Shown one piece after another: positions 32,043 through 43,447 of a stretch of DNA of 64,000 bases. Position 1 is the stretch's first letter. Every line of letters begins with the position of its first letter. The stretch comes from Hordeum vulgare subsp. vulgare (Eukaryota > Streptophyta > Magnoliopsida > Poales > Poaceae), in contig NC_058521.1 in NCBI RefSeq assembly GCF_904849725.1, positions 145,232,744 to 145,296,743 of the forward strand. Reading direction: 5' to 3'. The position numbers and the translations under genes were made by a program. A model generated the notes under the pieces. That model did not search any database. It worked only from the letters and a program-made list of their open reading frames with translations, and was not told the DNA's origin.

Positions 32043-33753
32043 TGCTGCTAGCAGTCCCCGGCAACGGCACTAGAGAAATGTTGTCGACGTGTCCCTGACT
32101 TGATGCCTCCGCGGCAACAGAGCCAGAACTGCTCCCAGTTGCTCAACAATTAGCAATTGTCTTGCAAAGGCCCACCAGCGCGTGGGTTCGTGGCAGTTTT
32201 CGACGGTAGAGTATTCAACCCAAATTTGTTGGTTCGCCAGACGGGAAGTAAAAGGGATACTGTCAAGTATTAGCAGCTGAATGTGTCGGATTCAACCACA
32301 CCTGAAAGATTGGTATCTGCAAGCAAAGTATCAGTAGCAAAGTAGTATGATAACAACGGTGTGAGAAACAATCTGTTGACAAGGGAGACTATTCCTAACT
32401 GTCGTATCAATGGCGCCAGAAGTTGCCCGTGGACGGGAAATATTCTTTCCCGTCAACGTCGTGCGAAAAAGTATTGTAGCAGGTAGCAGCAACGTAACGA
32501 GTATCAGCAGTGGCAAGGAACAACAGTAGTGACAGCAGTAGCAAGTAGCAACAGTAGTAACAGCAGTAGCAAGTAGCAACAGCAGCAAGGCAAAACAAGT
32601 GACAGCAGCAGAGCAAAACAAGTAACAACAGTAGTGGAGCAAACTCGTAGGCAATGGGTCGGTGATTCGTTTGGATGACATTCATCATGCAACAGTTATA
32701 ACACGGAGAGATATGTGGCTAGCTCCCGTTCGTCAATGTGATGTAGGCATGCATTCCGTGTGTAGTCATACGTGCTTAGGGAAAAGAACTTGCATGGCAT
32801 CTATTGCCCATCCCTCCCGTGGCAGCGGGGTCCAAAAGGATACTACGGGATATTAAGGTTCTCCATTTAATAAAGAACCGGAACAACGCATTAGCACTTG
32901 GTGAACACATGAACTCCTCAAACTATGGTCATCATCGGGAGTGGTTCCGGTTATTGTCACTCCGGGGTTGCCGGGTCATAACACATAGTAGGTAACTACA
33001 ACTTGCAAGATCGGATCTAAAACACACATATATTGGTGACAACATAATAATTTCAGATCTGAAATCATGGCACTCGGGCCCTAGTGACAAGCATTAAGCA
33101 TGGCAAAGTAGTAGCAACATCAATCTCAGAACATAGTGGATACTAGGGATCAATCCCCGTCAAAACTAAATCGATTACATGATAGATCTCATCCTACTCA
33201 TCACCGCCCAATGAGCCTACGAATAGATTATTCATGAACGATGAAGAGCTTCATGGAATTGGAGAGGTAAGAAGGTTGATGGTGACGATGGCGACGATTT
33301 CCCCTCTCCGGAGCCCAAAACGGACTCCAGATCTGTCGTCCAGATGAAGAACAGGATGTGGCGGCGCCTCCGTATCGCAAACGCGATGAAATCTTCTCTT
33401 CTGATTTTTTTCTGGACGAAAGTGAATTTATAGAGCTGGACTTGGGGGTGGCAGAGCCACGTGGGCCCCACAAGCTTGGTCGCCGTGGCTAGGGGGCCGC
33501 GGCAACAGGGCTTATGGCCCATTGGCCCATCCCCTCCGGTGGATCTTTCGCAGGTATTTTTCATATTTTCCACAAATATTCTCCGTAAATTTTTAGGACG
33601 TTCCGAAAACTTTCATTTCTACACAAAAACAACACCATGGCAATTCTGCTGAAAACAGCGTCAGTCCGGGTTAGTTCCATTCAAATCATGCAAATTAGCG
33701 TCCAAAATAAGGGCAAAAGAGTTTGGAAAAGTAGATACGATGGAGACGTATCA
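32043..33753 (-). repeat. LTR1 of composite F (1711 bp)
   Basis: In sense orientation it starts TGATACGTCTCCATCGTATC at 33753 and ends CTGCTAGCAGCA at 32043. The terminal ~130 bp differ from the B-type LTR and contain a piece resembling a primer-site text (CCCCGGCAACGGCACTAG at about 32057-32074). The inverted repeat is at 33468-33517 and a TATA region CTCTATAAATTC at about 33424-33435. Confidence 0.9.
32486..32640. repeat. Imperfect CAG/GTAGCAACA trinucleotide-rich tract in LTR1
   Basis: Runs of AGCAGTAGCAAGTAGCAAC-type units. Equivalent tracts lie at about 40555-40710 (LTR2) and 50450-50590 (LTR3). Leucine/cysteine-rich reading frames on the minus strand are by-products of this composition. 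Confidence 0.8.
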
Positions 33754-35760
33754 ACTCCCCCAAGCTTAAAACCTTGCTTGTCCTCAAGCAACTCAGTTGA
33801 CAAACTGGAAGAGAAAGAAAAACTTTGACAAACTCTGTTTGATCTTGTTGTTGCAACTATGTCTAACTCGTAACCAGAATTTCAGCAAGATCACAAGTTA
33901 ACCACATAAGCAAGTGACATAAAGGTCTCACGGTAAACTAATATCAATGGCATAATCAGCTAGCGAGCAAATAATAATGAGTTTCAGATACCAACAATTC
34001 AATCAAAACGAGTATGAAGCAATACAAATAGGTGGTATCTCGCTAGCTCATTCTGAGACCACAAAACATAAATGCAGAGCACTTTCAAAGATCAAGGGCT
34101 GACTAAACATTGTAATTCATAGCAACGAAGATCCAGTCATAGTCATACTCGATATCAATCAAAAGCAAAGCATAAAAATGATAGAGGTGCTCTCTAATTG
34201 GTGCTTATATAAGAAGAGGATGACACAACAGGAAAATAAATAGACAGGCCCTTCGCAGAGGGAAGCATTGATTTGCAGAGGTGCCAGAGCTCAAGCTTTG
34301 AAAACAGAGATAATAATTTTGGGTGGCATGCTTTCATTGTCAACGCAATGACCAAGAGTTCTCAATATCTTCCACGCTACTCATGCTATAGGCGGTTCCC
34401 AAACAGAAAAGTAAAGTTTTAACTCCCCCATCACCAATCAATCACACTCCACGGCTAGACGAATCCTCGGGTACCGTCCATACTAACATCAATCCGGGGG
34501 GAGTCTTGTTTTATAGTTATGTTTTCGATTTAAGCATGGAACTAGGCATTCCAATTACCGGCCCCTTTCTCGTGAATGACAGTGAATAAACACATGTCGA
34601 GGATATCACGCCTAACATAGAAGATACCAATAGCCCCCTATCACCACATGAGCGGTTCGGGCATGCAAAACAGATTATTTCTTGAAGGTTTAGAGAATGG
34701 CACATGCAAATTTACTTGGAACGGCAGGTAAATACCGCACATAGGTAGGTATGGTGGACTCTCATGAAAAACTTTTGGGTTTATGGAAGTGGATGCACAA
34801 GAAGTATTCTGCTTAGTACAAGTGAAGGCTAGCATAGGACTGGGAAGCGACCAACTAGAGAGCGACAACAGTCATCAGGATGCAATGAGTTTGACTAACA
34901 TGGAGTGCAAGCATGAACAGGATATAAATCACCATGAACACGAACATCATAGAGGCTATGTTGATTTTGTTTCAACTACATGCATGAACATGCGCCAAGT
35001 CAAGCCACTCGAATCATTCAAAGGAGAATACGATCCTATCATACTACATCATAGTCATCTCAAAATCTATGTTGGCATTCAAGACAAACCATTATAAGCT
35101 CCTAGCTAATTAAGCATGGCATCAGAAACTATGATCTCTAAGTTATCATTGCAAACATGGTTCTCTCTCAACAAAGCTGAATCTGGGACGACAAGTTAGT
35201 CATATTTACGAAAACAAAATAGATAGAGGTCATACCAGCTTTTCCAGTCTCAGTCACTTCATCATATATCATCATTATTGCCTTTCACTTGCACGATCGA
35301 ACGATGTGAACAATAATAAGAGTGCTCGTGCATTGGACTAAGCTGAATCTTCACGCAAACACAAAGGGGAAGACAAAGTAATATGGCTCTTTAACAAATG
35401 AACAGGTATGCATGCGAGAGCCACTAAACATTGTAACCATGGTCTTCTACCTCGACTCAAAGAAAAAGAAAACTATTTACACAGGAAAGCTCCCAACAAG
35501 CAAAAGAAGAAAGGAAAATCTTTTTGGGCTTTCTCAAAAGGACACAAAACAAGAAAACAAGAAAACGAAAATAAACTAGCATGGATAATACAGTGGCAAA
35601 GTGTGAACACCGCCGAACAAAGTGAAAGCATAAGCATGAATGTAAGGTCGGTGAGAACGCGTACTCCCCCAAGCTTAGGCTTTTGGCCTAGCTTAGTCTA
35701 CTCCCAAGGACGGTCCTGGCGAAACCCAAAATCATAATCGGGGTTATACGGGAGCGCTAC
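33754..35760 (-). other. Non-coding 3' region and polypurine tract of F1
   Basis: It begins with ACTCCCCCAAGC (polypurine tract GCTTGGGGGAGT on the minus strand) next to LTR1. The rest is homologous to the B and F2 3' regions and has no supported ORF. Confidence 0.8.
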
Positions 35761-35769
35761 AGCCACTGC

Positions 35770-36721
35770 CTAAATAGCTGCCTCACAAAGACTAGCAGTC
35801 GTCGCCTCCCTCTCATACTTCTCTGCCTCTCCTATGGTTATGTAGTATCTCTGTTTTACCTGAAAGACAAAGAAAGTGGGAGCAGGAAGGGTAATATGGA
35901 AGACACGCTGCTGGTTAAATATCAATCGGTATAGGAGGGATTCATCATCCCTCTCAAGGAACTGGTAGCGTGTCATAGCGACGCAGTCAAGGAAAGTTGT
36001 ATGGAGCGGGGGATCTCCTGTGCGGATGGGTACTCCAAGAAAATTTGCCATGCGAGTGGCATAGATGTCGCCAAAGAAATCCCCCTCAATAGCATTCTTA
36101 TTCAGCATCCTTGCTATAATAGCTCCCATGTTGAAGCTTTTGTCACCCGTAACTACGCTCTTAAGGATACTAAGGTCGGATGCGCATAGGTGACAATGTT
36201 CAACCTTACCGTTAATGCATCTACCTATGAAGAGGGCAAAGTAGTGCAAGGCAGGGAAATGAATGCTTCCTATGGTAGCTTGTGTGATGTCTCTAGTTTC
36301 TCCAACAGATATACTAGAGAAAAAAATCTCTAACTAAAGATTTAGCAGGATCTTTAAGGTTACCCCCATCGGGAATTTTGCAAATTCTGTTAAAATCCTC
36401 CAAATCCATGGTGTAGGATTTATCATACAGATCAAACAGTATGGATGAGTCACGACCAACTGAAAATTTAAATCTACGCACGGAAGAGGCAGTGAGCATA
36501 ACATACTGTTCAGATTTATCTGAGAGGAATTCTTCTAACCCGGCATTGCGGACAAGTGTATCAAACTCATCCTTGAAGCCTGCTTCGATCATGAACTCAT
36601 CGGAAGGCCATTCACATGGTTGTACCAGTGCATCCCTTAGTTGATAAGGATCGGGCTCCCGAATAGAAAGACGGGGACCCTTCTTACTTGAGGAACCACC
36701 ATGAAACTTCCTCCTGAACAT
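35770..36721 (-). pseudogene. ATHILA ORF-1-like protein gene of F1
   Basis: It starts at ATG 36719-36721 (MFRRKFHGGSSSKKGPRLSI) and runs to LEDFNRICKIPDGG, then stops at 36314 after a shift in a T-run. The rest is open in another frame (35770-36249): LHYFALFIGRCIN-type text, MGAIIARMLNKN, IYATRMANFLGVPIRTGD, FLERDDESLLYRL. One frameshift is the only break, so this copy is younger or better kept than B's. The protein belongs to the same family as B's 10660-11681 and is clearly different from F2's. Confidence 0.85.
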
Positions 36722-37049
36722 AATTTCTTTTTGCTGAAATTTCTAAGTTCAAGAGAAAAGTGAATAAAGACCAACCACACCTTGTAGCAACTACTCCTAC
36801 TAGTGTCTAGAGACCGTATCACGTGCTAAAACTACTTGGGACCAGCTAAAATCAACATTTCAAGCTCAAGAACAGGGTCACCAAGGTAGAAACAATACGC
36901 GAAGGATAAAGCACTAGAGTAGAAACTAATTGGACCAATGGAGGAGTCGCTTACTAAGGAGTAATTTCCCCAAAACGGTTCGGAGAATGGTGCTTTGAGC
37001 AAGGAGATCGAAAATCACAGCCAAATGAGCAAGAACACGGGTTTGAGCT

Positions 37050-37330
37050 GCGAAACGATTTTTTATGGAGGTAGAGGAAGAGGATGGGAGCTGGAATGAG
37101 TGGAGGGGGGTCCATGTGGGCCCCACAAGCTTGCTTTCCGTGGCCAGGGGGGTGGCCGCGGTGACACGGCTTGTGGCCCACTGGTGTGGCCCTGAGGCCA
37201 GCTCTCAGTCCTAGTATTTTTTAAATATTCCAGAAAAATCATACTAGATTTTCAGGACCATCGGAGAACTTTTATTTCGGGGTATTTTTCTCTCGGACGC
37301 TAAAACAGAAAACGGGGAAAACTAAACTAA
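37050..37330 (-). promoter_or_regulatory. Internal U3-like module of F1
   Basis: In sense orientation it has GTTTTCTGTTTTAGCGTCC, AAATAAAAGTTCTCC, the GC-rich inverted repeat (37123-37176) and, 54-55 bp after it, an ATAAAAAATCG box (about 37057-37068). This is the layout of the LTR U3 and of B's internal module. It ends about 340 bp before the ORF-1 start. Confidence 0.55.
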
Positions 37331-37504
37331 ACCTATCATTTTTCTTCTAAGCAAAAGAAAGTGAAATCTTAAAACAGAGGTATGTGACTCTTTGATTCAT
37401 CCATTTCATGGTCATCGAAAGAAATCCGTCAATGGGGTTGATCAAATCCTCATGACAAAACTTTCTCGAATCGCAAAAGAGAACGGAGAATTTTCGAATA
37501 GCCA

Positions 37505-40024
37505 CTAAGTTACCTCAATGGGGATGTGAATCTCCCCAACAAGCAAATCATACTTCATCTTGACACGAGGAATAGGGCATTCAAAGCTCCCAATAAGAAT
37601 CGATGAAGTTTTTTCGATAGCATTGATGCAATGTACTTGATATCGTTTCTTCGAAAAGTGCACGGTATGCTCATTACCGTTGACATGGAAAGTGGCATTG
37701 CCTTTGTTGCAATCTATAACAGCCCCTGCAGTGTTTAAAAAGGGCCTTCCAAGGATGACAACCATGGCATCGTCCTCGGGAATATCCAAGATAACAAAGT
37801 CTGTTAAGATAGTGGTATTAGCAACCACAACAGGCACATCCTCGCAAATGCCGACAGGGAAAGCAGTTGATTTGTCGGCCATTTGTAGAGAGATTTCAGT
37901 GGGGGTCAACTTATCCAGTTCAAGTCTACGATAAAGAGAGAGAGGCATAACACTAACTCCGGCTCCAAGGTCACATAAGGCAGTTCTTACGTAGATACCT
38001 TTAATGGAGAAAGGTATAGTGGGCACTCCGGTATCACCAAGTTTCTTAGGAGTTCCACCATTGAAAGTGTAATTGGCAAGCATGGTGGAGATCTCAAGAT
38101 CTGGTATCTTCCGTTTATTGGTCACGATATCCTTCATGTACTTGGAATATGGAGACATTTTGAGCATATCAACTAACCGCATCTGCAGAAAGATGGGTCT
38201 TATCATTTCAATAAAGTGCTCAAAATCCTCATCATCCTTTTTCTTGGATGGCTTAGGAGGAAAGGGCATAGGTCTCTGAACCCATGGCTCCCTTTCTTTA
38301 CCATGCTTCCTAGCAGTGAAGTCATTCTTATCGTATCTCTTAGGTTGTGGGTTATCAGGATTAACCGTAGGTTCAATCTCCACATCCTTATCATTGCTAG
38401 GTTGAGCATCATTATGAACATCACTATCCATATTGTCACCAGGTTCATGTTCATCACCAGATTGTGTTTCTGCATCAGACGCAGAAATATCATTTGGTTC
38501 TTCAGGTTTGACAGTATTTGGTGGACTAACACGCAGGTTTCTATCATCCTTCTTCTTCTCCTTAGGATGACTGGGTGTATCAGCATTAATTCCTTGAGAA
38601 TCTTGATCAATTCTCTTAGGATGACCCTCAGGATACAAAGGTTCCTGAGTCATTTTGCCTCCTCTAGTAATGACTCTGACAGAGTTGTCATTTAATTCAT
38701 TGAGCAAGTCATTCTGAGCTTCAAGTACTTGTTCTATCTGAGTAGTAATCATAGAGGCATGTTTACTCAGAAGCTTTAGATCATTGACATTTCTATCTAC
38801 ACAAGCACTTAAATGACTAAGCATATGAGTACTTTGTTCCAAATGTCTGCTAACATAATCATTGAAACTCTGTTGTTTGGCAACAAAGTTGTCAAATTCA
38901 TCAAAGCATAGGCTAGCAGGTTTATCAAAAGGAATATCACTCTCATCAAACCTACGCAGAGAATTTACTTCTACTACCCGTATCAGGTTATCGAGACCAT
39001 GGATCTCTTCGATAGGTGGTAGATTTTTTACATCTTCAGATCTAATGCCTTTCTCTTGCATAGATTTCTGGGCTTCTTGCATATCTTCGGGACTGAGGAA
39101 TAGAATACCTCTTTTCTTCGGAGTTGGCTTAGGAGGTGATTCGGGAATAGTCCAAGCATTATCGTTGATCAAGATGTTATTCAGTAGGATCTCAGCTTGT
39201 TCTATAGTTCGTTCCCTAAAAAAACAACCGGCACAACTATCTAGGTGGTCTCTAGAAGCATCAGTAAGTCCGTTATAGAAGATATCAAGTATCTCATTCT
39301 TCTTAAGAGGGTGATCAGGCAAAGCATTATGTAGCTGGACGAGCCTCCCCCAAGCTTGTGGGAGACTCTCTTCTTTGAGTTGAGCAAAGTTATATATTTC
39401 CTGCAAGGCAGCTTGCTTCTTATGGGCAGGGAAATATTTCTCACAGAAGTAATAGACCATATCCTCGGGACTACTCACACATCCAGGAGCAAGAGAAGTG
39501 AACCAGGCTTTAGTGTCATCCTTTAGAGAGAAAGGAAACAACTTAAGGATATAGTAGTGGCAAATCTTCTCCTCACTAGTGAAAAGGGTGGCTGTATCGT
39601 GTAGTTTGGTAAGATGGGCTACGACCTTCTCAGACTCATAACCGTGGAAAGGATCAGATTCGACTAGAGAGATTATCTCAGGATCGACAGAGAATTCATA
39701 ATCCTTATCAGTGATAAAGATACGTGAAGCGGCAAACTTCGGGTCGTATTTCATCCTAGCTTTCAAAGACTTTTCCTTCCACTTGAGAAGTAATTTCTCA
39801 GCGTCATAGGCATCCTTACACACAAGAAAATCCTCAGCTATCTCTCCCTCCATAACATAACCCTCAGGTATATCAGGCAATTCATATCTAGGAGAGCTAG
39901 ATCTAGCAGGAGCAAAAGCAGGTTCTATCTCAATAGTATCGGCAGTTTCAGAAGCATCACGAGCATTGACAGTAACTCTAGCAATATGAGCATCAAGGAA
40001 TACCCCTAGTGGCAAATCAGGCAA
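37505..40024 (-). CDS. gag-protease of F1, long open frame without ATG
   Basis: An uninterrupted frame of 839 codons: gag core CHYYILKLFPFSLKDD and TKAWFTSLAPGC (near residue 160), EESLPQAWGRLVQL, a linker with KKRGILFLSPEDMQE, a coiled-coil-like stretch (residues ~390-460) and a retropepsin-like domain near the end (CDLGAGVSVM around residue 684, ILGRPFLNT). Compared with B and F2, about 70 N-terminal codons including the ATG are deleted; the first in-frame Met is ~50 residues in, inside GYVMEGEI. The frame is otherwise open, unlike B (three lesions) and F2. It would give a particle protein and protease, but initiation is doubtful. Confidence 0.88.
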   Translation of the reverse strand: MPDLPLGVFLDAHIARVTVNARDASETADTIEIEPAFAPARSSSPRYELPDIPEGYVMEGEIAEDFLVCKDAYDAEKLLLKWKEKSLKARMKYDPKFAASRIFITDKDYEFSVDPEIISLVESDPFHGYESEKVVAHLTKLHDTATLFTSEEKICHYYILKLFPFSLKDDTKAWFTSLAPGCVSSPEDMVYYFCEKYFPAHKKQAALQEIYNFAQLKEESLPQAWGRLVQLHNALPDHPLKKNEILDIFYNGLTDASRDHLDSCAGCFFRERTIEQAEILLNNILINDNAWTIPESPPKPTPKKRGILFLSPEDMQEAQKSMQEKGIRSEDVKNLPPIEEIHGLDNLIRVVEVNSLRRFDESDIPFDKPASLCFDEFDNFVAKQQSFNDYVSRHLEQSTHMLSHLSACVDRNVNDLKLLSKHASMITTQIEQVLEAQNDLLNELNDNSVRVITRGGKMTQEPLYPEGHPKRIDQDSQGINADTPSHPKEKKKDDRNLRVSPPNTVKPEEPNDISASDAETQSGDEHEPGDNMDSDVHNDAQPSNDKDVEIEPTVNPDNPQPKRYDKNDFTARKHGKEREPWVQRPMPFPPKPSKKKDDEDFEHFIEMIRPIFLQMRLVDMLKMSPYSKYMKDIVTNKRKIPDLEISTMLANYTFNGGTPKKLGDTGVPTIPFSIKGIYVRTALCDLGAGVSVMPLSLYRRLELDKLTPTEISLQMADKSTAFPVGICEDVPVVVANTTILTDFVILDIPEDDAMVVILGRPFLNTAGAVIDCNKGNATFHVNGNEHTVHFSKKRYQVHCINAIEKTSSILIGSFECPIPRVKMKYDLLVGEIHIPIEVT

Positions 40025-40086
40025 AGTAGTATCTCTAGTGATCAGCAGATATAAATCCCAAGTGACTCAGATAATATAGCAATCCT

Positions 40087-40104
40087 TCCCCGGCAACGGC
40101 GCCA
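40087..40104 (-). other. Primer binding site of F1 (tRNA-Asp type)
   Basis: TCCCCGGCAACGGCGCCA on the plus strand, a perfect 18-base match to the tRNA-Asp 3' end, 8 bp from LTR2. Confidence 0.92.
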
Positions 40105-40112
40105 GAAAAAGT

Positions 40113-43100
40113 TGCTGCTAGCAGTCCCCGGCAACGGCACTAGAGAAATGTTGTTGACGTGTCCCTGACTTGATGCCTCCGCGGCAACAGAGCCAGAACT
40201 GCTCCCAGTTGCTCAACAATTAGCAATTTTCTTGCAATGGCCCACCAGCGCGTGGGTTCGCGGCAGTTTTCGAGGGTAGAGTATTCAACCCAAATTTGTT
40301 GGTTCGCTAGACGGGAAGTGAAAGGATACTCTCAAGTATTAGGAACTGAATGTGTCGGATTCAACCACACCTGAAAGATTAGTATCTGCAAGCAAAGTAT
40401 CAGTAGCAAAGTAGTATGATAACAACGGTGTCAGAAACGATCTGTTGACAAGGCAGACTATTCCTAACTGTCGTATCAATGGCGCCAGAAGTTGCCCGTG
40501 GACGGGAAATATTCTTTCCCGTCAACGTCGTGCGAAAAAGTATTGTAGCAGGTAGCAGCAGCGTAACGAGTATCAGCAGTGGCAAGGAACAGCAGTAGTG
40601 ACAGCAGTAGCAAGTAGCAACAGTAGTAACAGCAGTAGCAAGTAGCAACAGCAGCAAGGCAAAACAAGTGACAGCAGCAGAGCAAACCAAGTAACAGCAG
40701 CAGTGGGACAAACTCATAGGCAATGGGTCGGTGATTCGTTTGGATGACATTCATCATGCAATAGTTATAACACGGAGAGATATGTGGCTAGCTCCCGTTC
40801 GTCAATGTGATGTAGGCATGCATTTCGTGTGTAGTCATACGTGCTTAGGGAAAAGAACTTGCATGACATCTATTGTCCATCCCTCCCGTGGCAGCGGGGT
40901 CCAAAAGGATACTACGGGATATTAAGGTTCTCCTTTTAATAAAGAACCGGAACAACGCATTAGCACTTGGTGAACACATGAACTCCTCAAACTATGGTCA
41001 TTGATACGTCTCAAACGTGTCTATAATTTTGGATGCTTTTCACGTGTTATCTTGTCATCCTTGGATGTTTTATGTACCTTTTATATCTTTCTTGGGACTA
41101 ACTTATTAATTCAGTGCCAAGTGCCAGTTCCTGTTTTTTTCTGTGTTTTTGACTCTTTTCAGATCTGATTTTGGAACGGAGTCCAAACGGAATAAAAACC
41201 CCGAAATGATTTTTTTCTGAACGGAAGAAGATCAGGGGGCCTCTGGGCCAAGCCAGGTGGGCTCCAGGGAGCCCACAAGCTCCCACTCAGCCACCAGGGG
41301 GGCGGCGGTCAGGGCTTGTGGCCTCCCTGGCAGCCCCCTGACCTAGATCCTTGGCCTATATATTCCCAAATATTCAGCAAAAAATCATGGGAGCCTCGAA
41401 AATACTTTTCCGCCGCCGCAAGCTTCCGTTTCCGCGAGATCTCATCTGGAGACCCTTTCCAGCACCCTGCCGGACGGGACTTTGGAGTTGGAGGGCTTCT
41501 TCATCATCATCGCCCCTCCAATGACTCGTGTGTAGTTCACTTCATACCTACGGGTCCGTAGTTAGTAGCTAGATGGCTTCTTCTCTCTCTTGGATCTTCA
41601 ATACAAAGTTCTCCATGATCTTCATGGAGATCTATCCGATGTAATCTTCTTTGGCGGTGTGTTTGTCGAGATCCGATGAATTGTGGATTTGTGATCAGAT
41701 TATCTATGATATATATTTGAGTCTTTGCTGATTTCTTATATGCATGATTTGATATCCTTGTAAGTCTCTCTGAGTCTTGGGTTTTGTTTGGCCAACTAGA
41801 TATATGATTCTTGCAATGGGAGAAGTGCTTGGTTTTGGGTTCTACCATGTGGTGACCTTTCCCAGTGACAGTAGGGGCAGCAAGGCGCACATCAAGTAGT
41901 TGCCATCAAGGGTAAAAAGATGAGATTTTTATCATTGGTTTGAGATTATCCCTCTACATCATGTCATCTTGCTTAAGGCATTACTCTATTCTTATGGACT
42001 TAATACACTAGATGCATGCTGGATAGTGGTTGACGTGTGGAGTAATAGTAGTAGATGCAGAAAGTATCGGTATACTTGTTTTGGACGTGATGCCTATAGA
42101 TATAATCATTGCATAGATATCGTCACGACTTTGCGCGGTTCTATCAATTGCTCGACAGTAATTTGTTCACCCACCATCTACTTGCTTTCATGAGAGAAGC
42201 CACTAGTAAACACTACGGCCCCCGGGTCTATTCACATCCATCGTTTACACCTTCGCTTTTACTTTGCTTTGTTACTTTGTTGCTTTCAGTTCTCACTTGG
42301 CAAACAATCTATAAGGGATTGACAACCCCTTCATAGCGTTGGGAGCAAGCTTTTGTGTTTGTGCAGGATCTTGAGATACTCCTCCACTGGATTGATACCT
42401 TGGTTCTCAAACTAAGGGAAATACTTACCACCGCTACGCTACATCACCCTTTCCGCTTCAAGGGAACACCAACGCAAGGCTCCAAGGCCACAGGGGAAAT
42501 CCTTTGCATACTTCCCCAGGAAGTCCCTTAAGGCGTAGCCACAGCGGAAGGATCAAGCCAAGTATTATCCCATCGACGTGCCTATTTCTGGCAGCATTGG
42601 AAGGTCTTTTGTTGCAGTAGCAGTCATCACCGGGAGTGGTTCCGGTTATTGTCACTCCGGGGTTGCCGGGTCATAACACATAGTATGTAACTACAACTTG
42701 CAAGATCGGATCTAAAACACACATATATTGGTGACAACATAATAATTTCAGATATGAAATCATGGCACTCGGGCCCTAGTGACAAGCATTAAGCATGGCA
42801 AAGTAGTAGCAACATCAATCTCGCAACATAGTGGATACTAGGCATGAATCCCCGTCAAAACTAACTTGATTACATGATAGATCTCATCCTACTCATCACC
42901 GCCCAGCGAGCCTACGAATAGATTACTCACGAACGATGAAGAGCTCCATGGAATTGGAGAGGGGAGAAGGTTGATGATGACGATGGCGACGATTTCCCCT
43001 CTTCGGAGCCCAAAACGGACTCCAGATCTATCCTCCAGATGAAGAACAGGATGTGGTGGCGCCTCCGTATCGCAAACGCGATGAAATCTTCTCTTCTGAT

Positions 43101-43447
43101 TTTTTCTGGACGAAAGTGAATTTATAGAGCTGGAGTTGGGGGCGGCAGAGCCATGTGGGCCCCACAAGCTTGGTTGCCGCGGCCAGGGGGCGCGGCAACA
43201 GGGCTTGTGGCCCATTGGCCCATCCCCTCCGGTGGATCTTTGCGCAGGTATTTTTCATATTTTCCAGAAATATTCTCCATAAATTTTTAGGACGTTACGA
43301 GAACTTTCCTTTCTGCACAAAAACAACACCATGGCAATTCTGCTGAAAACAGCGTCAGTCCGGGTTAGTTCCATTCAAATCATGCAAATTAGAGTCCAAA
43401 ACAAGGGCAAAAGAGTTTGGAAAAGTAGATACGATGGAGACGTATCA
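40113..43447 (-). repeat. LTR2 of composite F, split by solo LTR S3
   Basis: Without S3 and one GTCAT it is 1709 bp and close to LTR1 over its whole length, including the unusual TGCTGCTAGCAG end. It serves as 5' LTR of F1 (primer site at 40087) and as 3' LTR of F2 (polypurine tract at 43448). The inverted repeat is at 43162-43210. Confidence 0.9.
41002..42622 (+). mobile_element. S3: solo LTR (1621 bp) with perfect GTCAT duplication
   Basis: It starts TGATACGTCTCAAACGTGTC and ends TGTTGCAGTAGCA. GTCAT flanks it at 40997-41001 and 42623-42627. Removing it restores the LTR1 text ACTATGGTCATCA. It contains the inverted repeat (41273-41321) and CCTATATATTCCC as TATA region. Same broad family as S1 and S4, with a longer 3' tail than S1. 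Confidence 0.95.

Noticed and set aside
31542..32098. Long overlapping frames on both strands in a GC-rich block, again at 58591-59355 (up to 220 codons)
   Set aside because: They lie in the two LTR copies of element E, are open in several frames at once because of GC content, encode only Pro/Arg/Ser/Ala-rich text, and the two copies do not keep the same frame open to the same ends.
32331..32692. Leucine/cysteine-rich minus-strand frames (also 40400-40757 and 50249-50593) resembling membrane segments
   Set aside because: They are translations of an imperfect CAG/GTAGCAACA tract in an LTR; no start context or conserved ends.
38203..38695. Methionine/leucine/isoleucine-rich frames opposite or shifted to gag (also 8455-8835, 48092-48724, 8750-9169)
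   Set aside because: Shadow frames of the gag-PR genes caused by biased codon use; they appear at the same place in all three copies.
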